This document shows positions 37,644 to 49,450 of a DNA stretch of 64,000 bases, piece by piece. Source of the stretch: Anthopleura xanthogrammica (lineage: Eukaryota > Cnidaria > Anthozoa > Actiniaria > Actiniidae); assembly GCA_964019055.1 (NCBI GenBank), contig OZ025212.1, forward strand, positions 8,733,109 to 8,797,108, read 5' to 3'. Each line of letters begins with the position of its first letter. Position 1 is the first letter of the stretch. Below the pieces are notes generated by a model. The model did not search any database and was not told where the DNA came from. It saw only the letters and a list, made by a program, of their open reading frames with translations. The position numbers and the translations under genes were made by a program.

Positions 37644-39271
37644 CGGAAATGGATTGCTGGCACGATTCTACCTATACATGGTCACGTTTATCTTGTGAAA
37701 ATTCGGCAGTCTTCCCTTAGTTTTAGTGCCCGCGCTTGCGCAGCTACAATGTTAGGCACTTTACGATTTTGCAATTTGCCAATTTTGATCACGGAAATGG
37801 ATTGCTGGCACGATTCTACCTATACATGGTCACGTTTATCTTGTGAAAATTCGGCAGTCTTCCCTTAGTTTTAGTGCCCGCGCATGCGCAGCTACAAAGT
37901 TAGGCACTTTACGATTTTGGAATTTGCCAATTTTGATCACGGAAATGGATTGCTGGCACGATTCTACCTATACATGGTCACGTTTATCTTGTGAAAATTC
38001 GGCAGTCTTCCCTTAGTTTTAGTGCCGGCGCATGCGCAGCTACAATGTTAGGCACTTTACGATTTTGGAATTTGCCAATTTTGATCACGTAAATAGATTG
38101 CTGGCACGATTCTACCTATACATGGTCACGTTTATCTTGTGAAAATTCGGCAGTCTTCCCCTAGTTTTGGTGCCCGCGCATGCGCAGCTACAAAGATACG
38201 CACTTTACGATTTTGGAATTTGCCAATTTTGATCACGGAAATGGATTGCTGGCACGATTCTACCTATACATGGTCACGTTTATCTTGAAAAAATTCGGCA
38301 GTCTTCCCCTAGTTTTGGTGCCCACGCATCCGCAGCTACAAAGATAGGCACTTTATGATTTTGGAATTTCATAATTTTGATCACGGAAATGGATTGCTGG
38401 CACGATTCTACCTATACATGGTCACGTTTATCTTGTGAAAATTCGGCAGTCTTCCCCTAGTTTTGGTGCCCGCGCATGCGCAGCTACAAAGATACGCACT
38501 TTACGATTTTGGAATTTCCCAATTTTGATCACGGAAATGGATTGCTGGCACGATTCTACATATACATGGTCACGTTTATCTTGTGAAAATTCGGCAGTCT
38601 TCCCCTAGTTTTGGTGCCCGCGCATGCGCAGCTACAAAGATACGCACTTTACGATTTTGGAATTTGCCAATTTTGATCACGGAAATGAATTGATGGCACG
38701 ATTCTACCTATACATGGTCACGTTTATCTTGTGAAAATTCGGCAGTGTTCCCCTAGTTTTGGTGTCCGCGCATGCGCAGCTACAAAGTTAGGCGTTTTAC
38801 GATTTTGGAATTTGCCAATTTTGATCACGGAAATGGATTGCTGGCACGATTCTACCTATACATGGTCACGTTTATCTTGTGAAAATTCGGCAGTCTTCCC
38901 CTAGTTTTGGTGCTCGCGCATGCGCAGCTACAAAGTTAGGCACTTTACGATTTTGGAATTTGCCAATTTTGATCACGGAAATGGATTGCTGGCACGATTC
39001 TACCTATACATGGTCACGTTTATCTTGTGAAAATTCGGCAGTCTTCCCCTAGTTTTGGTGCCCGCGCATGCGCAGCTACAAAGTTAGGCGTATCACGATT
39101 TTGGAATTTGCCAATTTTGATCACGGAAATGGATTCCTGGCACGATTCTACCTATACATGGTCACGTTTATCTTGTGAAAATTCGGCAGTCTTCCCCTAG
39201 TTTTGGTGCCCGCGCATGCGCAGCTACAAAGTTAGGCACTTTACGATTTTGGAAATTGCTAATTTTGATCG
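37644..39271 (+). repeat. 11-monomer (1628 bp) higher-order repeat, copy 1
   Basis: It matches 39272-40899 at all markers: cttgcgcag (37735 and 39363), gtgccggcg (about 38027 and 39655), cttgaaaaaattcgg (about 38284 and 39912), catccgc with tttcataatttt (about 38330-38370 and 39958-39998), aatttccc with ctacatata (about 38514-38560 and 40142-40188) and gaattgatgg (38687 and 40315). One difference is gattcct near 39133 against gattgct near 40761. Its right half carries the travelling variant block described separately. Confidence 0.92.
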
Positions 39272-40899
39272 TGGAAATGGATTGCTGGCACGATTCTACC
39301 TATACATGGTCACGTTTATCTTGTGAAAATTCGGCAGTCTTCCCTTAGTTTTAGTGCCCGCGCTTGCGCAGCTACAATGTTAGGCACTTTACGATTTTGC
39401 AATTTGCCAATTTTGATCACGGAAATGGATTGCTGGCACGATTCTACCTATACATGGTCACGTTTATCTTGTGAAAATTCGGCAGTCTTCCCTTAGTTTT
39501 AGTGCCCGCGCATGCGCAGCTACAAAGTTAGGCACTTTACGATTTTGGAATTTGCCAATTTTGATCACGGAAATGGATTGCTGGCACGATTCTACCTATA
39601 CATGGTCACGTTTATCTTGTGAAAATTCGGCAGTCTTCCCTTAGTTTTAGTGCCGGCGCATGCGCAGCTACAATGTTAGGCACTTTACGATTTTGGAATT
39701 TGCCAATTTTGATCACGTAAATAGATTGCTGGCACGATTCTACCTATACATGGTCACGTTTATCTTGTGAAAATTCGGCAGTCTTCCCCTAGTTTTGGTG
39801 CCCGCGCATGCGCAGCTACAAAGATACGCACTTTACGATTTTGGAATTTGCCAATTTTGATCACGGAAATGGATTGCTGGCACGATTCTACCTATACATG
39901 GTCACGTTTATCTTGAAAAAATTCGGCAGTCTTCCCCTAGTTTTGGTGCCCACGCATCCGCAGCTACAAAGATAGGCACTTTATGATTTTGGAATTTCAT
40001 AATTTTGATCACGGAAATGGATTGCTGGCACGATTCTACCTATACATGGTCACGTTTATCTTGTGAAAATTCGGCAGTCTTCCCCTAGTTTTGGTGCCCG
40101 CGCATGCGCAGCTACAAAGATACGCACTTTACGATTTTGGAATTTCCCAATTTTGATCACGGAAATGGATTGCTGGCACGATTCTACATATACATGGTCA
40201 CGTTTATCTTGTGAAAATTCGGCAGTCTTCCCCTAGTTTTGGTGCCCGCGCATGCGCAGCTACAAAGATACGCACTTTACGATTTTGGAATTTGCCAATT
40301 TTGATCACGGAAATGAATTGATGGCACGATTCTACCTATACATGGTCACGTTTATCTTGTGAAAATTCGGCAGTGTTCCCCTAGTTTTGGTGTCCGCGCA
40401 TGCGCAGCTACAAAGTTAGGCGTTTTACGATTTTGGAATTTGCCAATTTTGATCACGGAAATGGATTGCTGGCACGATTCTACCTATACATGGTCACGTT
40501 TATCTTGTGAAAATTCGGCAGTCTTCCCCTAGTTTTGGTGCTCGCGCATGCGCAGCTACAAAGTTAGGCACTTTACGATTTTGGAATTTGCCAATTTTGA
40601 TCACGGAAATGGATTGCTGGCACGATTCTACCTATACATGGTCACGTTTATCTTGTGAAAATTCGGCAGTCTTCCCCTAGTTTTGGTGCCCGCGCATGCG
40701 CAGCTACAAAGTTAGGCGTATCACGATTTTGGAATTTGCCAATTTTGATCACGGAAATGGATTGCTGGCACGATTCTACCTATACATGGTCACGTTTATC
40801 TTGTGAAAATTCGGCAGTCTTCCCCTAGTTTTGGTGCCCGCGCATGCGCAGCTACAAAGTTAGGCACTTTACGATTTTGGAAATTGCTAATTTTGATCG
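39272..40899 (+). repeat. 11-monomer (1628 bp) higher-order repeat, copy 2
   Basis: Direct tandem copy of 37644-39271. At its right end it continues into the gatcgtgg/taaatgg and ctaactatag monomers that the first copy lacks, and so into the second copy of the large segmental duplication. The junction of the two histories lies between about 40260 and 40320. Confidence 0.92.
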
Positions 40900-43060
40900 T
40901 GGAAATGGATTGCTGGCACGATTCTACCTATAAATGGTCACGTTTATCTTGTGAAAATTCGGCAGTCTTCCCCTAGTTTTGGTGCCCGCGCATGCGCAGC
41001 TACAAAGTTAGGCACTTTACGATTTTGGAATTTGCCAATTTTGATCACGGAAATGGATTGCTGGCACGATTCTAACTATAGATGGTCACGTTTATCTTGT
41101 GAAAATTCGGCAGTGTTCCCCTAGTTTTGGTGCCCGCGCATGCGCAGCTACAAAGTTAGGCACTTTACGATTTTTGAAATTGACAATTTTGATCACGGAA
41201 ATAGATTCCTGGCACGATTCTACCTATACATGGTCACGTTTATCTTGTGAAAATTCGGCAGTCTTCCCCTAGTTTTGGTGCCCGCGCATGCGCAGCTACA
41301 AAGATAGGCACTTTACGATTTTTGAAATTGCTAATTTTGATCACGGAAATGGATTGCTGGCACGATTCTACCTATACATGGTCACGTTTATCTTGTGAAA
41401 ATTCGGCAGTCTTCCCCTAGTTTTGGTGGCCGCGCATACGCAGCTACAAAGTTAGGCACTTTACGATTTTGGAATTTGACAATTTTGATCACGGAAATGG
41501 ATTCCTGGCACGATTCTACCTATACATGGTCACGTTTATCTTGTGAAAATTCGGCAGTCTTCCCCTAGTTTTGGTGCCCGCGCATGCGCAGCTAGAAAGA
41601 TAGGAACTTTACGATTTTGGAATTTGACAATTTTGATCACGGAAATGGATTGCTGGAACGATTCTACCTATACATGGTCACGTTTATCTTGTGAAGATTC
41701 GGCAGTCTTCCCCTAGTTTTGGTGCCCGCGCATGCGCAGCTACAAAGATACGCACTTTACGATTTTGGAATTTGACAATTTTGATCACGGAAATCGATTG
41801 TTGGCACGATTCTACCTATACATGGTCACGTTTATCTTGTGAAAATTCGAAAGTCTTCCCATAGTTTTAATGCCCGCGCATGCGCAGCTACAAAGTAAGG
41901 CACTTTACGATTTTGGAAATTGCCAATTTTGATCACGGAAATGGATTGCTGGCACGATTCTACCTATACATGGTAACGTTTATCTTGTGAAAATTCGGCA
42001 GTCTTCCCCTAGTTTTGGTGCCCGCGCATGCGCAGCTACAAAGATAGGCACTTTACGATTTTGGAATTTGCCAATTTTGATCACGGAAATGGATTGCTTG
42101 CTCGATTCTACCTATACATGGTCACGTTTATCTTGTGAAAATTCGGCAGTCTTACCCTAGTTTTGGTACCTGCGCTTGCGCAGCTATAAAGATACGCACT
42201 TTACGATTTTGGAATTTGCCAATTTTGATCACGTAAATCGATTGCTGGCACGATTCTACCTATACATGGTCACGTTTATCTTGTGAAAATTCGGTAGTCT
42301 TCCCCTAGTATTGGTGCCTGCGCATGCGCAGCTACAAAGTTAGGCACTTTACGATTTTTGAAATTGCCAATTTTGATCACGGAAATAGATTGGTTGCACG
42401 ATTCTCCCTATACATGGTCACGTTTAGCTTGTGAAAATTCGGCAGTCTTCCCCTAGTTTTGGTGTCCGCGCATGCGCAGCTAGAAAGATAGGCACTTTAC
42501 GATTTTGGAATTTGCCAATTTTGATCACGGAAATGGATTGGTTGCACGATTCTACCTATACATGGTCACGTTTAGCTTGTGAACATTCGGCAGTCTTCCC
42601 CTAGTTTTGGTGCCCGCGCATGCGCAGCTACAAAGTTAGGCACTTTACGATTTTGGAATTTGCCAATTTTGATCACGGAAATGGATTGCTGGCACGATTC
42701 TACCTATACATGGTCACGTTTATCTTGTGAAAATTCGGCAGTCTTTCCCTAGTTTTGGTGCCCGCGCATGCGCAGCTACAAAGTTAGGCACTTTACGATT
42801 TTGGAATTTGCCAATTTTGATCACGGAAATAGATTGCTGGCACGATTCTACCTATACATGGTCACGTTTATCTTGTGAAAATTCGGCAGTCTTTCCCTAG
42901 TTTTGGTGCCTGCGCATGCGCAGCTATAAAGATACGCACTTTACGATTTTGGAATTTGCCAATTTTGATCACGGAAATCGATTGTTGGCACGATTCTACC
43001 TATACATGGTCACGTTTATCTTGTGAAAATTCGGCAGTCTTCCCCTAGTTTTGGTGCCCG

Positions 43061-45428
43061 TGCATGCGCAGCTACAAAGTTAGGCACTTTACGATTTTGG
43101 AATTTGCCAATTTTGATCACGGAAATAGATTGGTTGCACGATTCTACCTATACATGGTCACGTTTAGCTTGTGAAAATTCGGCAGTCTTCCCCTAGTTTT
43201 GGTGCCCGCGCATGCGCAGCTACAAAGTTAGGCACTTTACGATTTTGGAATTTGCCAATTTTGATCACAGAAATGGATTGCTGGCACGATTCTACCTATA
43301 CATGGTCACGTTTATCTTGTGAAAATTCGGCAGTCTTTCCCTAGTTTTGGTGCCCGCGCATGCGCAGCTACAAAGTTAGGGACTTTACGATTTTGGAATT
43401 TGCCAATTTTGATCACGGAAATAGATTGCTGGCACGATTCTACCTATACATGGTCACGTTTATCTTGTGAAAACTCGGCAGTCTTTCCCTAGTTTTGGTG
43501 CCCGCGCATGCGCAGCTACAAAGTTAGGCACTTTACGATTTTGGAATTTGCGAATTTGGATCACGGAAATGGATTGCTGGCACGATTCTACCTATACATG
43601 GTCACGTTTATCTTGTGAAAATTCGGCAGTCTTCCCCTAGTGTTGGTGCCCGCGCATGCGCAGCTACAAAGTTAGGCACTTTACGATTTTGGAATTTGCC
43701 AATTTTGATCACAGAAATAGATTGCTGGCACGATTCTACCTATACATGGTCACGTTTATCTTGTGAAAATTCGGCAGTCTTCCCCTAGTATTGGTGCCCG
43801 CGCATGCGCAGCTACAAAGATACGCACTTTACGATTTTGGAATTTGACAATTTTGATCACGGAAATCGATTGTTGGCACGATTCTACCTATACATGGTCA
43901 CGTTTATCTTGTGAAAATTCGGAAGTCTTCCCATAGTTTTAATGCCCGCGCATGCGCAGCTACAAAGTTAGGCACTTTACAATTTTTGAAATTGCCAATT
44001 TTGATCACGGAAATGGATTGCTGGCACGATTCTACCTATAAATGGTCACGTTTATCTTGTGAAAATTCGGCAGTCTTCCCCTAGTTTTGGTGCCCGCGCA
44101 TGCGCAGCTACAAAGTTAGGCACTTTACGATTTTGGAATTTGCCAATTTTGATCACGGAAATGGATTGCTGGCACGATTCTACCTATACATGGTCACGTT
44201 TATCTTGTGAAAATTCGGCAGTCTTCCCCTAGTTTTGGTGCCCGTGCATGCGCAGCTACAAAGTTAGGCACTTTACGATTTTGGAATTTGCCAATTTTGA
44301 TCACGGAAATAGATTGGTTGCACGATTCTACCTATACATGGTCACGTTTAGCTTGTGAAAATTCGGCAGTCTTCCCCTAGTTTTGGTGCCCGCGCATGCG
44401 CAGCTACAAAGTTAGGCACTTTACGATTTTGGAATTTGCCAATTTTGATCACAGAAATGGATTGCTGGCACGATTCTACCTATACATGGTCACGTTTATC
44501 TTGTGAAAATTCGGCAGTCTTTCCCTAGTTTTGGTGCCCGCGCATGCGCAGCTACAAAGTTAGGGACTTTACGATTTTGGAATTTGCCAATTTTGATCAC
44601 GGAAATAGATTGCTGGCACGATTCTACCTATACATGGTCACGTTTATCTTGTGAAAACTCGGCAGTCTTTCCCTAGTTTTGGTGCCCGCGCATGCGCAGC
44701 TACAAAGTTAGGCACTTTACGATTTTGGAATTTGCGAATTTGGATCACGGAAATGGATTGCTGGCACGATTCTACCTATACATGGTCACGTTTATCTTGT
44801 GAAAATTCGGCAGTCTTCCCCTAGTGTTGGTGCCCGCGCATGCGCAGCTACAAAGTTAGGCACTTTACGATTTTGGAATTTGCCAATTTTGATCACAGAA
44901 ATAGATTGCTGGCACGATTCTACCTATACATGGTCACGTTTATCTTGTGAAAATTCGGCAGTCTTCCCCTAGTATTGGTGCCCGCGCATGCGCAGCTACA
45001 AAGATACGCACTTTACGATTTTGGAATTTGACAATTTTGATCACGGAAATCGATTGTTGGCACGATTCTACCTATACATGGTCACGTTTATCTTGTGAAA
45101 ATTCGGAAGTCTTCCCATAGTTTTAATGCCCGCGCATGCGCAGCTACAAAGTTAGGCACTTTACAATTTTTGAAATTGCCAATTTTGATCACGGAAATGG
45201 ATTGCTGGCACGATTCTACCTATAAATGGTCACGTTTATCTTGTGAAAATTCGGCAGTCTTCCCCTAGTTTTGGTGCCCGCGCATGCGCAGCTAGAAAGA
45301 TAGGAACTTTACGATTTTGGAATTTGACAATTTTGATCACGGAAATGGATTGCTGGCAGGATTCTACCTATACATGGTCACGTTTATCTTGTGAAAATTC
45401 GGCAGTCTTCCCCTAGTATTGGTGCCCG
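43061..45428 (+). repeat. 8-monomer (1184 bp) tandem duplication, specific to copy 2
   Basis: Two units separated by 1184 bp share cgtgcatgcg (about 43060 and 44244), gcgaatttgg (43550 and 44734), a cacagaaat monomer, an agtgttgg junction, atcgattgttgg and ttttaatgccc. The first segmental copy has this set only once (gcgaatttgg near 27425). The gain therefore postdates the large duplication. Confidence 0.88.
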
Positions 45429-46761
45429 CGCATGCGCAGCTACAAAGTTAGGCACTTTACGATTTTGGAATTTGCCAATTTTGATCACGGAAATAGATTG
45501 CTGGCAGGATTCTACCTATACATGGTCACGTTTATCTTGTGAAAATTCGGCAGTCTTCCCCTAGTATTGGTGCCCGCGCATGCGCAGCTACAAAGTTAGG
45601 CACTTTACGATTTTTGAATTTGCCAATTTTGATCACGGAAATGGATTGCTGGCACGATTCTACCTATACATGGTAACGTTTATCTTGTGAAAATTCGGCA
45701 GTCTTCCCATAGTTTTGGTGCCCGCGCATGCGCAGCTAGAAAGATAGGCACTTTACGATTTTGGAATTTGACAATTTTGATCACGGAAATCGATTGCTGG
45801 CACGATTCTACCTATACATGGTCACGTTTATCTTGTGAAAATTCGGCAGTCTTCCCCTAGTATTGGTGCCTGCGCATGCGCAGCTACAAAGATAGGCACT
45901 TTACGATTTTGGAATTTGCCAATTTTGATCACGGAAATGGATTGCTTGCTCGATTCTACCTATACATGGTCACGTTTATCTTGTGAAAATTCGGCAGTCT
46001 TACCCTAGTTTTGGTGCCCGCGCATGCGCAGCTATAAAGATACGCACTTTACGATTTTGGAATTTGCCAATTTTGATCACGGAAATCGATTGTTGGCACG
46101 ATTCTACCTATACATTGTCAAGTTTATCTTGTGAAAATTCGGAAGTCTTCCCATAGTTTTGGTGCCCGCGCATGCGCAGCTACAAAGTTAGGCACTTTAC
46201 AATTTTGGAATTTGCCAATTTTTATCACGGAAATGGATTGCTGGCACGATTCTACCTATACATGGTCACGTTTATCTTGTGAAAATTCGGCAGTCTTCCC
46301 CTAGTTTTGGTTCCCGCGCATGCGCAGCTACAAAGTTAGGCACTTTACGATTGTGGAATTTGCCAATTTTGATCACGGAAATAGATTGGTTGCACGATTC
46401 TACCTATACATGGTCACGTTTAGCTTGTGAAAATTCGGCAGTCTTCCCCTAGTTTTGGTGCCCGCGCATGCGCAGCTACAAAGTTAGGCACTTTACGATT
46501 TTGGAATTTGCCAATTTTGATCACGGAAATAGATTGCTGGCACGATTCTACCTATACATGGTCACGTTTATCTTGTGAAAATTCGGCAGTCTTCCCCTAG
46601 TGTTGGTGCCCGCGCATGCGCAGCTACAAAGTTAGGCACTTTACGATTTTGGAATTTGCCAATTTTGATCACGGAAATAGATTGCTGGCACGATTCTACC
46701 TATACATGGTCACGTTTATCTTGTGAAAATTCGGCAGTCTTCCCCTAGTTTTGGTGCCCGC

Positions 46762-47055
46762 GCATGCGCAGCTACAAAGTTAGGCACTTTCAATTTTGGA
46801 ATTTGCCAATTTTGATCACGGAAATAGATTGCTGGCACGATTCTACCTATACATGGTCACGTTTATCTTGTGAAAATTCGGCAGTCTTCCCCTAGTTTTG
46901 GTGCCCGCGCATGCGCAGCTACAAAGTTAGGCACTTTCAATTTTGGAATTTGCCAATTTTGATCACGGAAATAGATTGCTGGCACGATTCTACCTATACA
47001 TGGTCACGTTTATCTTGTGAAAATTCGGCAGTCTTCCCCTAGTTTTAGTACCCGC
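46762..47055 (+). repeat. Two adjacent 147-bp tttcaatttt monomers
   Basis: Both units lack one base at the tttacg site (starts at 46762, 46909 and 47056). Copy 1 of the segmental duplication has a single such monomer at 30785. A one-monomer local duplication in this copy explains the pair. Confidence 0.9.
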
Positions 47056-48387
47056 GCATGCGCAGCTTCAAAGATAAGCACTTTACGATTTTGGAATTTG
47101 CCATTTTTGATCACGGAAATGGATTGCTGGAACGATTCTACCTATACATGGTCACGTTTATCTTGTGAAAATTCGGCAGTCTTCCCCTAGTGTTGGTGCC
47201 CGCGCATGCGCAGCTACAAAGTTAGGCACTTTACGATTTTGGAATTTGCCAATTTTGATCACGGAAATAGATTGCTGGCACGATTCTACCTATACATGGT
47301 CACGTTTATCTTGTGAAAATTCGGCAGTCTTCCCCTAGTTTTGGTGCCCGCGCATGCGCAGCTACAAAGTTAGGCACTTTACGATTTTGGAATTTGCCAA
47401 TTTTGATCACGGAAATAGATTGCTGGCACGATTCTACCTATACATGGTCACGTTTATCTTGTGAAAATTCGGCAGTCTTCCCCTAGTTTTGGTGCCCGCG
47501 AATGCGCAGCTACAAAGTTAGGCACTTTACGATTTTGGAATTTGCCAATTTTGATCACGGAAATAGATTGCTGGCACGATTCTACCTATACATGGTCACG
47601 TTTATCTTGTGAAAATTCGGTAGTCTTCCCCTAGTTTTGGTGCCCGCGCATGCGCAGCTACAAAGTTAGGCACTTTACGATTTTGGAATTTGCCAATTTT
47701 GATCACGGAAATAGATTGCTGGCACGATTCTACCTATACATGGTCACGTTTATCTTGTGAAAATTCGGTAGTCTTCCCCTAGTTTTGGTGCACGCGCATG
47801 CGCAGCTACAAAGTTAGGCACTTTACGATTTTGGAATTTGCCAATTTTGATCACGGAAATGGATTGCTGGCACGATTCTACCTATACATGGTCACGTTTA
47901 TCTTGTGAAAATTCGGCAGTCTTCCCCTAGTTTTGGTTCCAGCGAATGCGCAGCTACAAAGTTAGGCACTTTACGATTGTGGAATTTGCCAATTTTGATC
48001 ACGGAAATAGATTGCTGGCACGATTCTACCTATACATGGTCACGTTTATCTTGTGAAAATTCGGCAGTCTTCCCCTAGTTTTGGTGCCCGCGCATGCGCA
48101 GCTACAAAGTTAGGCACTTTACAATTTTGGAATTTGCCAATTTTTATCACGGAAATGGATTGCTGGCACGATTCTACCTATACATGGTCACTTTTATCTT
48201 GTGAAAATTCGGCAGTCTTCCCCTAGTTTTAGTACCCGCGCATGCGCAGCTTCAAAGATAAGCACTTTACGATTTTGGAATTTGCCAATTTTGATCACGG
48301 AAATCGATTGCTGGCACGATTCTACCTATACATGGTCACGTTTATCTTGTGAAAATTCGGCAGTCTTCCCCTAGTTTTGGTGCCCGC

Positions 48388-48533
48388 GCATGCGCATCTA
48401 CAAAGTTAGGCACTACGATTTTGGAATTTGCCAATTTTGATCACGGAAATGGATTGCTGGCACGATTCTATCTATACATGGTCACGTTTATCTTGTGAAA
48501 ATTCGGCAGTCTTCCCCTAGTTTTGGTTCCAGC
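48388..48533 (+). repeat. 146-bp variant monomer, gcactacg type (fourth)
   Basis: It corresponds to 32264-32409 and shares with it the gcgcatctac change. It is 16124 bp away and confirms that the large duplication reaches this far. Confidence 0.92.
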
Positions 48534-48640
48534 GAATGCGCAGCTACAAAGTTAGGCACTTTACGATTGTGGAATTTGCCAATTTTGATCACGGAAATAG
48601 ATTGCTGGCACGATTCTACCTATACATGGTCACGTTTATC

Positions 48641-49450
48641 TTTTGAAAATTCGGCAGTCTTCCCCTAGTTTTGGTGCCCGCGCATGCGCAGCTACAAAGT
48701 TAGGCACTTTACGATTTTGGAATTTGCCAATTTTGATCACGGAAATGGATTGCTGGCACGATTCTACCTATACATGGTCACGTTTATCTTGTGAAAATTC
48801 GGCAGTCTTCCCTTAGTTTTAGTGCCCGCGCTTGCGCAGCTACAATGTTAGGCACTTTACGATTTTGCAATTTGCCAATTTTGATCACGGAAATGGATTG
48901 CTGGCACGATTCTACCTATACATGGTCACGTTTATCTTGTGAAAATTCGGCAGTCTTCCCTTAGTTTTAGTGCCCGCGCATGCGCAGCTACAAAGTTAGG
49001 CACTTTACGATTTTGGAATTTGCCAATTTTGATCACGGAAATGGATTGCTGGCACGATTCTACCTATACATGGTCACGTTTATCTTGTGAAAATTCGGCA
49101 GTCTTCCCTTAGTTTTAGTGCCGGCGCATGCGCAGCTACAATGTTAGGCACTTTACGATTTTGGAATTTGCCAATTTTGATCACGTAAATAGATTGCTGG
49201 CACGATTCTACCTATACATGGTCACGTTTATCTTGTGAAAATTCGGCAGTCTTCCCCTAGTTTTGGTGCCCGCGCATGCGCAGCTACAAAGATACGCACT
49301 TTACGATTTTGGAATTTGCCAATTTTGATCACGGAAATGGATTGCTGGCACGATTCTACCTATACATGGTCACGTTTATCTTGAAAAAATTCGGCAGTCT
49401 TCCCCTAGTTTTGGTGCCCACGCATCCGCAGCTACAAAGATAGGCATTTT
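48641..49450 (+). repeat. Third, partial copy of the 1628-bp block
   Basis: It matches 37545-38354 at an offset of 11096 bp: atcttttgaa (48641 and 37545), cttgcgcag (48831 and 37735), gtgccggcg, cttgaaaaaattcgg and the catccgc/tttcataatttt monomer. A private gcattttatg replaces gcactttatg near 49444. After this it passes to a different monomer order. Confidence 0.86.

Larger units (their letters stand above)
40315..48640 (+). repeat. Large segmental duplication within the array, copy 2, rearranged
   Basis: It is colinear with 23155-32600 but offsets change stepwise: 17160 at the left, 16717 after about 41.3 kb (3 monomers lost here), 16125 after about 42.9 kb (4 lost), 17309 after an 8-monomer tandem gain, and 16124 after about 46.6 kb (8 lost). 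Long runs between steps keep even rare variants. It ends near 48640, where ttttgaaaat leads into sequence matching 37545 onwards. Confidence 0.9.
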
